Assembly (NCBI GenBank): GCA_001310455.1
Contig: BAXG01000002.1
Span: 1-64,000, forward strand
From: Photobacterium sp. JCM 19050
GTDB taxonomy: Bacteria; Pseudomonadota; Gammaproteobacteria; Enterobacterales; Vibrionaceae
Length of the DNA stretch: 64,000 nucleotides
Direction of reading: 5' to 3'
Both the position numbers and the translations under genes were made by a program. Below, one piece after another: positions 41,110-49,833 of this stretch (positions are counted from its first letter, which is position 1; the number at the start of each line of letters is the position of its first letter). The notes under the pieces were generated by a model. That model did not search any database. It was not told the origin of the DNA and was given only the letters and a program-made list of their open reading frames with translations.

Positions 41110-43339
41110 TTAAGACGGGAACGAACCGTCTTCTGAACGCGTGAGGGGGTTGTTGCTCATCAGCCAGGTATTAAGGGCAATCGAGCCGGAACTGAGCAGC
41201 ATAGCGCCGATAGCCAGCAAGGGGGAAACCATGCCAGAAGCCGCCACGGGAAGGGCAACCACATTGTAAATCAGGGCAAACACCAGATTCCGCCGGACCA
41301 GCGCCCGGAAGCGATCCGCCAATGCGAGTAACCGGGGTAAGGGAGAGATCCCGGGCTGCACGATCACTGCATCTGCACAGGATTGCGTCAGTTTGGCGGC
41401 TTTTTTACAGGCGATGCCAAAATCGGACTGAGTCAGGGCAAGGTTGTCGTTCAATCCATCCCCGACAAATATAACCGGGCCGTCAGACTGGTAACGGTTG
41501 ACCAGCCCCTGCTTGTCTTCCGGCAGGCACTGACAGAAAACGGCGACAGCCCCAGTGTGTCTGATATCTGTTCGCAAACTTCCTGTTTGTCGCCACTCAG
41601 CATCGCCAGATTATAGTGGCTGCGCAGATCCGCAATGATGTCCGGCGCTTCTTCCCGAAGCGGATCGGCAATTTCAATAAACCCGGAATAGCGTCCCCGG
41701 TAAGCGATGTAACAACCGGATGCGGAATACGTCGGAACGTCCCGGATATCAAGCTCCCTGAGGAACCGGAGCGACCCCATTGCCAGGTGCATTTTTCCGT
41801 CTGCACTGTACCAGGTCACCCCTTTGCCGCAGTGTTCCTCGATTCTCCCTGCTTCTCGACCCATTTGGTCCCGTTCCCGGTTATAGCGGGAAAGTTGAGA
41901 TGGTGAGATAGACCTGGCGTGACGCAAGATGGCATCCGCATAGAGGTGGGGAGTATGGGCCGCGACGGCAGCGGCCTGGCTCAGAAGATCGCCAGACAGC
42001 ACATTGTGAGCTGGAAACAGGTTTTTGACTTGCGGCGAACCTTTGGTCAGCGTACCGGTTTTATCAAACAGGATATTGGTGGCCGACGCGGCCCGGTACA
42101 GAGCCCACACGTTGTTAAGAAGAACACCATTTTTAAGCGCCCGGTCCTGAATGGCCTGCGAAGCGAGCGGGATAGCCAGCGTGAGGGCGCAGGGGCAGGC
42201 GATGACCATCATAGCCAGGGCGCGTTTTAATACCTCACCGGCCGATTCGCCGTTAAACAGCAGGTAAATGGCAAACACCGCCGTAAGCATCACGATAAGG
42301 TTAGAAAAACCGGCTGCTATCCTGTCAGCGAGCATTTGCGCATGGGGCTTTTCAGCCCGGTTTGACAGCACTTCGAGCAGTTGAAGGTCTGCCGAGGTTT
42401 CCCCGCTGGTTTTCAGAACGACCAGCTCAAATGTATTACCGATATTCAGGCAACCGGCTTTCATTAATTCGCCACGGGAAACCGCAACCGGGGCGCTTTC
42501 CCCTGTGGTCATGCTGATGTCCAACGCTGCATTCGGGGTGTCGAGCACGCCGTCTACGTACAGCCTGTCTCCCCGGTACAGCCGGATCCGGTTGCCGGCT
42601 TTTAAGGCGGAGACGCTGACCAGTTCAGTAAATCCGCTTTTATCTATGCGTTCCGCGACCGGTTCACTGCCCACGATTTCCCCGAGGTTATCGAGGCTGG
42701 TAGCTTTAAGCTGTGCATCGATATATTTGCCGCCAAGCTGGATAAACATCAGCATGGCTGCGGTATCAAAGTACACATTTTCACTGCCTTGCCACCAGAA
42801 AAAGGCGGAGATGATAAATGCTGACCATGAGCCTGTGAGCACCATGGCATCGAGGTTAAACCTTCCGTGCCGGAGTGCCTGCCATGCCATTTTCTGCACA
42901 TGCATGGAGAGCAGCCAGACCACCGGAATGGAAAAGATACCGGAGACCAGTGTAAGAGTGTGAAAAATGGCAGTCCCGATTTCAGCCGGTGTGTTGATAT
43001 AGGTGATAACGGCAGCCAGCATTGACCACATGGTGAAAATGGCTGCCAGGATAAGCGTTGCGCCGAGCTTTCGGTTTTGCCGTTGCAGGGCATCCCGCCG
43101 GGCGTCAATCCCTTCGCTGGAAAGCTGGTACCCGACCTTGTTGGCTTGCCGGACAACATCCTTCAACACCCGGCTGTTGTCGTCGGCATCGACCAGGCAT
43201 AACTGCCCTCAAAATTGACCCGGGCCGTGCGCACCCCGGGTACCTCAGAAAGTCGTTCGGCGAGAAAACGCGCACAGCTTGCACAGGTCATCCCGGTTAC
43301 CCAGAACACCTGACGAATGGTTGGCTGCGCGCGCGCCAT
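41110..43339 (-). CDS. Copper-translocating P-type ATPase, CcoI/FixI/CopA type (two single-base deletions)
   Basis: A P1B-type ATPase. Order of parts: N-terminal heavy-metal domain with MTCASCARFL, eight TM helices, the actuator loop (ISMTTGESAPVAV), the metal-binding CPC motif in MVIACPCALTLAIPLA, the phosphorylation site FDKTGTLTKGSP and the hinge VGDGLNDNLALTQ. Missing bases near 43190 and 41520 break the frame; repaired length is 743 residues. It closes a run with ccoN, ccoO and a cytochrome c, so it probably exports copper for insertion into the oxidase and NirK (CcoI/FixI role) and not mainly for detoxification. The ATG at 43339 is 10 bp from the upstream cytochrome gene. Confidence 0.9.
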
Positions 43340-43349
43340 GGGGCTCTCG

Positions 43350-44010
43350 TTACTTCAGCGCAGTGCCGAAGGCGCTGTTGATGTCATCACCCCCGGCAAA
43401 CGTTGAAGAGCGTGCATCCCTGGCCTTTTTCGCATCTGCCAGCGTGGCTCAGTCGCACTGTTTGACCAGCTTGTGCGGATGTAGTTGACCACCGCAGCCG
43501 CCTCGTCATCAGACAGGTTGGAGCAAAGGCCGGCATGGCACCGCTGTACTTGGTGCCGTTCACCATGATGGAGCCCTTGATGCCATGAAGGACAATCTGA
43601 AGCGGGATATCAATGTTATCTGTCGTCACCCACTCAGAGCCGTCAAGCGGAGGGAAAACACCGGGCAGGCCTTTACCGGTAGCCTGGTGACACGCAGCAC
43701 ACTTCCCGGCATAAACAGATTTGCCGTTGGCAGTCACCGCGCCACCTGCACCCTCACCGCCGCCGGAAGGGGAGGCTGCCGGGGTTTCCTTGGCCGGTGC
43801 CGGAGCGGGGGCAGAAGCCGGTTCCTGCTGGACAGTACCGTAGTTCACTACCCGGGCGGAAACTTTATCCTCAATGTAAAGGCTGACATTGAAGATATAC
43901 ATGGCCCCCCAGACTACCAGAGAGGCAATCAACAGGATGATGACCAGTGGTACCGGGTTGTCCTGTTCGCTGGGTTCCCCGAGTTCATTAAATTGTGGCA
44001 ATTGGTTCAT
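43350..44010 (-). CDS. Membrane-anchored monoheme cytochrome c, CcoP-like (two frame breaks)
   Basis: It starts MNQLPQFNELGEPSEQDNPV, then a TM helix, a Pro/Ala-rich linker (about 70-95), and one class I cytochrome c domain with CAACH near residue 107 and a Met ligand in GAMPAFA. Breaks near 43520 and 43457 each need one base; the repaired C terminus runs DARSSTFAGGDDINSAFGTALK and ends at the TAA at 43350. Canonical CcoP is diheme; this one has a single heme. Its ATG overlaps the ccoO stop (TAATG), so it is the third oxidase subunit by position. Confidence 0.82.
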
Positions 44011-44592
44011 TATTTGAGCTCCTTCTCAAGGGGGTAATCGCGTTTGAGTGACTTGAGGTAAGCCACCAGATCCAGGGCTTCCTGCGTGGCAACAACCGTC
44101 TTTCCGTCCGGCGCAAACTGCGGTGGCAGGTTGACTGTTACATCGCCGTCTTTGGCGCTGTTGACCTTGTCAAAGAGGTATGGGTAACCCGGCATGATGC
44201 TGTCCGCCACTACCGCCCTTGGCTGGTAAAGGTGAATCAGGTGCCAGGTGTCACTGGCTGGCGGACACCGACATTGATAAGGTCAGGCCCGGTACGCATG
44301 GTGCCGAGCAGGTGTGGGTTGTCATAGTAGTAGTCACCGGATACCGACGGGCGGCCCCAGCCGCGGGCCTCATCGGTTGACCAGATGTTGTCCCGCACCT
44401 GCTGGGAGTGGCAGTAAAGGCAACCGTTGGCAATGTAGACTTCACGGCCGCGCATTTCCTGCTCGGTATAGGGTTTCAGCCTTTGGGTGGCGGGTCCCCG
44501 GCAACATTTACCGAGGGGATCATCACCAGGATGATAAAGGCCAGAAGCAGTATGGTGAGTCCTCCGGCCATAATGGCGACGGCGCGGTTCAT
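44010..44592 (-). CDS. ccoO: cbb3-type cytochrome c oxidase subunit II (two frame breaks)
   Basis: An N-terminal TM anchor (AIMAGGLTILLLAFIILVMI) and a monoheme cytochrome c domain: REVYIANGCLYCHSQQVRD, MRTGPDLINVG, and the Met ligand in DSIMPGYPYL, all CcoO hallmarks. Single-base deletions near 44478 and 44247 split the frame; the repaired joins read PPKGLKPYTEQEMRGREVY and RQPSDTWHLIHLYQPRAVVA. Length is about 194 residues. Its ATG overlaps the ccoN stop codon by four bases (ATGA). It relays electrons from the cytochrome c subunit to the CcoN hemes. Confidence 0.9.
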
Positions 44593-46211
44593 GATGTCAC
44601 CTCCTTACGTTGTGGCGTTGGTACATTGGAAAACTTCAGGCGTTTAACATGGCGAAGATGGATATAGAGGTGATAGGCAATCACCAGGTGGCCAAAGGTC
44701 ATTAGGGTGCCGCCAACACTTCGCCACTCGAGGTATGGCAGGCTGACTGCGGTGGATTCACCGAACGGGATATTCGGGTCCTGCAGCGCCAGCCCCTGGA
44801 CAATGCCGCCGATGGTGAGGAATACGATGTAAATCAGCATCCCGATAAACACCAACCAGAAGTGGAGGCTGATAAGCTTCGGGCGCACCCAGTTCACGCC
44901 GGTTGCCCGTGGGACAACAAAGTAAATGGCACCGAACAGGATCATGGTGAAAAAGCTGTAAAGGCCAAGGTGGGCGTGTGCGACTGTATAGTGGGTAAAA
45001 TGCACCAGATAGTTCATGGCACGGACGGCTTCAAGTGAACCCTGCACGGAAGAGAGCAGATAACACACTGCGCCTATCAGGATAAAACGGAGGGTGAAGG
45101 AGCTCTTCATGATCCCAAAGTTCTTCCGGGTAATGGTGAACATATTGAAGGTAAATGCTGCCACCGGCACGATCATCATCACGCTCTGGACGATAGACAG
45201 GGTTTGCAACCAGTAAGGCACCGGCCCGCCAATCAGGTGATGGACGCCGACCTGACTGTAGAACAACGCCAGCGACCAAAAACCAATCAGCGACAAGCGG
45301 TAAGAGTGCACCGGTACCCCGAGAATTTTCGGGATAAAGTAGTATGCCGTACCAACGGCAATCGGGGTGACCCAAAGTCCCAGCACGTTATGGCCGAACC
45401 ACCAGTTGAGGATGGCCTGCTCTGCCCCGTAGAAAAGCCCTGGCATGTTACCCATCAGGAACAACAGCGGGAACCACACCAGCGCCGCACTGAAATACCA
45501 GCCGGAAACATAGATGTGCCCGGCCTTTTTGTTCAGCAGGGTCAGGAACAGGGGAACGGCTGCCAGCCCGCCACCAAGGACAAAAAGGATGTCCGTGGTC
45601 CACGGAATCTCAAGGAACTCCTTGCCGTCGGTCATGCCAAGTAAAAGCTGGGTCAGGCCGATAGTCAGGGCCAGGTTCCACACCGCTGCACTGGCAACGG
45701 CAAATTTACTGCCAACCAGCGGGGTTTTCAGGATCCGTGGCAACAGCCACAGCACTATCCCGATGCCGGCCATGGAACCCCAGCCATACGCGACGGCGTT
45801 AAGGTGTACCGGGCGAACCCGGCCGAATGTCAGCTCGGCGGCTCCGGTCCAGAGGTCCGGCATATGGAGCTTAAACGATGCCAACAATCCGGCAAGGGAA
45901 CCTATCACCAGCCAGAAAAGAGCCGATGAGATAAACGCCAGTACCGGGAGGCGGGAAGATGTGTCGAACAAAATGCGTTCCCGGATATCTTCGCTGCTGC
46001 GAAGATCGGCAGCTTTACTGATCTCAGATGTGGTTTTGTCATCAAGGGCGGGGTCTTCCACCCGGCCCAGTTCACCCTTGTCGAATATCATATCGGCGCG
46101 GGGCGTATGATCTTCCTGGCTTTCATTGCCAATCGACCAGATAAAAGCGTACAGGGCGCAAACTGAAATCAGAAAGCACGCTGAAACAAAAAATGCCATT
46201 GCCAGTCCCAT
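44589..46211 (-). CDS. ccoN: cbb3-type (C-family) heme-copper oxidase subunit I with a CcoS-like N-terminal extension
   Basis: An intact 540-residue polytopic protein. Metal ligands align with CcoN: His136 in FGRVRPVH (low-spin heme), His274 in WWFGHNVLG and His324-His325 in VGVHHLIGG (CuB), and His412/His414 in THYTVAHAH (hemes). Tyr318, six residues before His324, is at the position of the cross-linked active-site tyrosine of cbb3 oxidases, and the iron-ligating Glu of NorB is absent, which favours an O2 reductase. However, AHAHLGLYSFFTMILFGAIY is not the usual CcoN sequence and leans toward NorB. Residues 1-60 form a TM helix plus FIWSIGNES ... DMIFDKGELGRVEDPA, resembling assembly protein CcoS. 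GAGGAG lies seven bases before the ATG. Confidence 0.85.
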   Translation of the reverse strand: MGLAMAFFVSACFLISVCALYAFIWSIGNESQEDHTPRADMIFDKGELGRVEDPALDDKTTSEISKAADLRSSEDIRERILFDTSSRLPVLAFISSALFWLVIGSLAGLLASFKLHMPDLWTGAAELTFGRVRPVHLNAVAYGWGSMAGIGIVLWLLPRILKTPLVGSKFAVASAAVWNLALTIGLTQLLLGMTDGKEFLEIPWTTDILFVLGGGLAAVPLFLTLLNKKAGHIYVSGWYFSAALVWFPLLFLMGNMPGLFYGAEQAILNWWFGHNVLGLWVTPIAVGTAYYFIPKILGVPVHSYRLSLIGFWSLALFYSQVGVHHLIGGPVPYWLQTLSIVQSVMMIVPVAAFTFNMFTITRKNFGIMKSSFTLRFILIGAVCYLLSSVQGSLEAVRAMNYLVHFTHYTVAHAHLGLYSFFTMILFGAIYFVVPRATGVNWVRPKLISLHFWLVFIGMLIYIVFLTIGGIVQGLALQDPNIPFGESTAVSLPYLEWRSVGGTLMTFGHLVIAYHLYIHLRHVKRLKFSNVPTPQRKEVTS

Positions 46212-46395
46212 ATCAAATCTCCTCTCTCAAATGTGAGGGGAGTGGGGCAGCGCGGTGCGTCGGGTACGGCTGACCGAGCCCGATCCTTTGGATTCTGCTC
46301 ATACTCAATCCCTAAGTGTGTTATTTGGTTGTGGTCGGCAGGGCCATGACAAATGGCTAAACCCCACCGCCGGTTTTCTGCTTGTTTGGTTAAAT

Positions 46396-47567
46396 TCAGT
46401 GGTGCCCGGCATGGTCTCCGCTGTCGTGTTTCATCCCGCCGTGTGCTTTACCATCATGTTTCATCGTCCGGGGGATGAACCTCGGCCGTGATATCGATGT
46501 CACCGGCATTGGCGAAATGCAGGGTCAGGGGTACTTTGGTGCCGGGTTTGGCGAGGTTTCCCCAAAACATCAGGTGAAGGCCCATATGGGCAAATTCCAC
46601 CTTGCTCTGCGCCGGGATACCCAAACTGGAAAGGGGGATCATTTTGGCAACGCCGTCTTTGACCAGAGTTTGGTGAACTTCAACCCTGTCGATAAGGGGT
46701 GAACTCACGCCCATCAATACATCCCCGCTTTTTCCCATGTTGTGGATAAAGCCGAAGCCGCCGGTTGGGGAAGTGGCCGTTGCAGACGCCGGATAGAAAA
46801 CGCAATATGCATGGCATTGGTTCCGAGCTCATCCGGGTCTTTTGGCATGTTGTGGGCAACAGGCAATACGTCCGGCCTGTCGGTCTCCCGGATTAGGCTT
46901 CGCAACGCCTGTACGGTTTCACCGGCTGGTGTGCCTGTGTAAGCCAGCGTCCGGGTTTCATTTCGTTTGTCGATAAGGTAGATAGCGACAGAGTGGTTAT
47001 ACAGGCGCCCGCTGTCTTTGCCCTTTATACCCTCTTTCTGGTGTACCTTGCGGACGTATTGGGTATCCACATCCATATCGGTCAGCGGACTGTACCGGGT
47101 GCGGTAAAGGGCGACGATGTTGTCTATCTCTTCCCGGCTGCCGGTTACGCCGACAAAGTCCTTGTTGAAGTGGCCAAGGAAAGCGCGCATCTGCTCGGCG
47201 GTGTCATATTCCGGGTCGACGGTGACAAAAAGCACCTGGGTGGTCTGTTGCTCGTCTTTGCTCAGCTGGCCGTAAACACTGTTGAGGTAACCCAGTGTCA
47301 GCGGGCAGACATCCGCGCAGTTGGTGTAGCCAAATGCCAGCATCACCGCTTTGCCTTTGTATTCGGAAAGGGATACCGGTGTGCCATCAGACCCTTGGGC
47401 GGTGAACTCGCCGCCGATGCCGCTTAATACAGGTAAAGGTTCGGCTTTCGCCTTGGAAAGCGGAGCCAGCCACAAGGCAAGGAACACCAGCATTGCAATG
47501 GGCAATGCACTCATCCGGATGGGCGTGACAGGTTAAACGGTTGGTTGGTGCTTAAAGGTGTCAGCAT
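46396..47567 (-). CDS. SCO1/SenC - PCu(A)C copper chaperone, apparently fused (three frame breaks)
   Basis: The N-terminal part is a SCO/SenC protein: signal peptide (ALPIAMLVFLALWLAPLSKA), CxxxC copper site in YTNCADVCPLTLG, and the distal His in RLYNHSVAIYLID. The C-terminal part is PCu(A)C (DUF461): YPASATATSPTGGFGFIHN, RVEVHQTLVKDGVAKMIPL, FAHMGLHLMFWGNL. It has no signal or start of its own, so I infer one fused chain, joined by a missing base near 46797. A second break near 46457 hides a His/Met tail (MKHDGKAHGG, MKHDSGDHAGHH). A third, near 47515, separates a better start, the ATG at 47567 with GGGAG upstream. Both halves deliver copper to CuA/CuB-type sites. Confidence 0.75.
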
Positions 47568-47665
47568 AATAATTTCTCCCAAGGAACAGCACTGCAGAAG
47601 GATGTCTTCATTCACGCTCAGAATTTTCAGGATGTTGGCGGGCTCAAGATCGGTGGTGTCAACGC

Positions 47666-48424
47666 TCAGGGTGTGGCGAAAGGCTGCAGGGTATACCGGC
47701 CATCGGGCCGTAAACCTTTCCACTCAACCGACACTTCCACTGTCATTTTCCCATCCGGCTGCTTGCTGTGCCGGATCTCCCGGATCATCCAGCCTGAGTC
47801 ACCCAGCTGGCGTTGAACCCCGCTGACAAGATGCGCTGAATCCCCGCTGAGAGTGAGCTGCGGAACGGCTCCGGTGATTTCAATCCGGTTAAGCTGAGCC
47901 AGCCACAGGTAGGCCGCGAGCCTGGCGGTGTAGCCGTCAGCCCCGGTGGAAATAACCTGGTTTGGGTTATCAAGGGTGACCCAGGGTACCTGCCGGTCAA
48001 CGCCCACAATGTGTATGGCGGAACTCCCTGTCCCGAACACAAAGGTTTCTTCCAGGCGCTGTGGCTTTCCGCTGACACGGGCATTCAGTGCCACGCACAT
48101 GCGTATACCTCCGTCCCTGTTGCGGTGAATGTCAGCAGAAGCAATATCAAGTGCCGTCATCTCAGCCGGGTAAGGGGTTAACGCGTCTCCTTGTGGTGAG
48201 TTACCCGGGGAGAGTGCGCGCCGGTACCAGTCGCTGGTCAAAACGCCAACCTGATTAATCAGTGATGCCTGCTGGATCCTGTCCATGTCACGGATATTCT
48301 CGTTCCAGTGGTTATCCGGCTGACAATGCCGCGTTCCACCGGAATGAGCAGGTGCCGCCATCAGCATGAGAACCAGGCTGATGGCGGCGGTGCCATGAAG
48401 ACAAGAGAACCTGTCTTTTGTCAT
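47666..48424 (-). CDS. Secreted protein of unknown function in the nirK operon
   Basis: A protein of about 252 residues with a signal peptide ending near MAAPAHS. I do not recognise a family. Visible features: a Cys in the mature N terminus (RHCQPDNHWNENIRDMDRIQ), one in RMCVALNARVS, a Trp-rich middle, and a basic/beta-rich C-terminal half (MTVEVSVEWKGLRPDGRYTL). It sits 9 bp downstream of nirK, so cotranscription is near certain. The stop at 47666 may be due to another indel: the next 98 bp are open in another frame with plausible coding sequence (TLSVDTTDLEPANILKILSV), so the real protein may be about 30 residues longer. A role in nitrite reductase or oxidase maturation is inference only. 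Confidence 0.7.
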   Translation of the reverse strand: MTKDRFSCLHGTAAISLVLMLMAAPAHSGGTRHCQPDNHWNENIRDMDRIQQASLINQVGVLTSDWYRRALSPGNSPQGDALTPYPAEMTALDIASADIHRNRDGGIRMCVALNARVSGKPQRLEETFVFGTGSSAIHIVGVDRQVPWVTLDNPNQVISTGADGYTARLAAYLWLAQLNRIEITGAVPQLTLSGDSAHLVSGVQRQLGDSGWMIREIRHSKQPDGKMTVEVSVEWKGLRPDGRYTLQPFATP

Positions 48425-48433
48425 GGCTGTTCC

Positions 48434-49600
48434 TTACCCGAGTGGAGAGGGTTCCATAACCTGTTTCATCAGGTCGTTATCCCATTCGCCAGATACAGAA
48501 ATATGCCCGGCCGCACCCAGCATGATTGCTTCGATGAGGTTGTGGTTTACGTAGGCATAAATACCCGGTTGCAGGAAGGTGTAGAGCGCCGCAGAGGCTT
48601 CACCACCGAACACCGGCCAGGTTTCCAGGTTGGTTGCCGGGGTATCGTTGAATGAGCCACCGTGCCAGACCAAATCACCGTGACCACCAATGATGTGGAT
48701 ACGGGAGTCGCGGTTAGCCTGGGAGTGGATGAACAATACGGTTTCCCCCACATTGGCCTTTAACGCGTTTTCGCCGGTCAGGGCTCCGACTTTACCGTTA
48801 AAGACAATGTGGCTCGGGGTGAGGGTTTTCATTACCTCCAGGGTTTCACCCATGGCTTCACCCGCTGAACCGAATCGCTTGTAGCCGCCTTTACCGTCAG
48901 ACGGGAGATAGAGGTCCATCTCACCGACGTAGTAGCAGCGGTCGTATCGTACAGGATTGCCTTTTTGATCTTTCAGGCCGTCACGGGGCAGAACCATGAC
49001 AGCGCCGTTCATACCGGCAACGACGTGGTAAGGGATCATCATACCCCCAGGGCACAGTGGTAGATGAACGTCCCGACTTTGGTGGCTTTCCAGCGCAGTT
49101 TTACCTGCTCGCCGGGGGCCACATTGGTCAGTTCACCGCCACCCAGTGCACCGGTTGATGCGTGGAAGTCGATGTTGTGAACCATGGTATTGGTAGCCGG
49201 GTTTTTCAGGGTCAGCTCAACATAGTCACCTTCATGGCAGATGATGAGCGGGCCGGGCATAGAGCCGTTAAAGGTCATTGCCTGCATGTACACGCCGTCG
49301 GCAACTTCCATTTCCTGCTCAACCACGGTCAGCTCAACCTCAATGAGCTTCGGGCCGCCCTTGGCAACCTGGTCGTGCTCAGGGACGAAAGGGGGTGGAA
49401 CCAATTTTTGCTTAACCCGCGGCAGAGCATCTGCCTGGGTTTTGGTGCCGACGGTGAAGCCTTCCAGGCCACCGGATGTCGCCTGGGCACCTTTTGCGAC
49501 CAGATAGCTGCCGGCTACCAGAGAGGTAGCTGCCACTTTCAGGAAATCGCGCCTTTCAAGTGTCCTTTCTTTCTTTGTTGATTAAGTCCGTTTTTTTCAT
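48434..49600 (-). CDS. nirK: Copper-containing nitrite reductase NirK/AniA type (frame breaks)
   Basis: A two-cupredoxin-domain periplasmic enzyme reducing nitrite to NO. A Tat-like signal ([19 protein letters not shown]) is preceded by a short leader from the ATG at 49598-49600. Type 1 copper ligands: His in VHNIDFH, Cys and His in FIYHCA, Met in [10 protein letters not shown]. Type 2 copper ligands: the second His of HNIDFHAS, His in PYHVVAG, and His in [13 protein letters not shown]; the catalytic Asp is in HNIDFH. Breaks lie near 49550 and 49046 (in the CCC/GGGG run at HCALGG). About 388 residues. It is the first gene of a run reaching the copper ATPase and is preceded by a sigma54 promoter with NorR-type sites. 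Confidence 0.93.
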
Positions 49601-49649
49601 GTTGGTACCTTACTTGATTGTGAACCTCACTACACGCAAGGTCACCCAG

Positions 49650-49666
49650 TGCCAGAACTGTACCAA
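49650..49666 (-). promoter_or_regulatory. Sigma54 (RpoN) promoter of nirK
   Basis: On the minus strand TTGGTACAGTTCTGGCA matches the -24/-12 form (GG, ten bases, GC), 49 bases before the nirK ATG. The nearby TGGCAC...TTGC pair has nine instead of five spacer bases and was discarded. Confidence 0.75.
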
Positions 49667-49689
49667 TATGAAAATATTGTTTTAAAACA
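49664..49689. promoter_or_regulatory. Two adjacent palindromes beside the nirK sigma54 promoter
   Basis: CAATATGAAAATATTG (49664-49679) is a 6-bp inverted repeat with a 4-nt centre, and TGTTTTAAAACA (49678-49689) is a perfect 12-bp palindrome. They share two bases and lie between the -24 element and the NorR-type sites. The block is AT-rich and could be a bending (IHF) site or an operator for a second regulator; no known consensus fits closely. Confidence 0.45.
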
Positions 49690-49721
49690 GTTGGATGAAA
49701 AATAAGAGGGAAATGAATGTG

Positions 49722-49732
49722 GTCGAATTGAC
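49722..49732. promoter_or_regulatory. NorR-type enhancer site 1
   Basis: GTCAATTCGAC on the minus strand, that is GT-N7-AC within the NorR consensus GTCA-N3-TGAC (one mismatch in the right half). It lies about 60 bp upstream of the -24 element of the nirK promoter. Confidence 0.65.
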
Positions 49733-49746
49733 AACATGTGAGATGA

Positions 49747-49757
49747 GTCTATTTGAC
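49747..49757. promoter_or_regulatory. NorR-type enhancer site 2
   Basis: GTCAAATAGAC on the minus strand, again GT-N7-AC with a GTCA left half. It is spaced exactly 25 bp from site 1 and in the same orientation, as tandem NorR enhancer sites usually are. A third candidate near 49787 has only six central bases. Confidence 0.65.
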
Positions 49758-49833
49758 ACAGTTGCTGCATTTCTTCATTGGGTGAAGTTCTTAGACATGG
49801 AGCGTGTGATTGCCTGAAAATTGAGGGAACGCT

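Noticed and set aside
44589..46211. Calling the CcoN-like protein a NorB-type nitric oxide reductase
   Set aside because: The cross-linkable Tyr318 is kept and the NorB metal-ligating Glu next to the first metal His is absent, so the sequence favours a C-family oxidase; NO reduction remains a hypothesis only.
49640..49660. Alternative sigma54 promoter TGGCAC...TTGC upstream of nirK
   Set aside because: The spacer is nine bases instead of five; the overlapping GG-N10-GC site has the correct geometry.
49787..49796. Third NorR site
   Set aside because: GT-N6-AC, one base short of the N7 spacing, and out of the 25-bp phasing of the other two sites.
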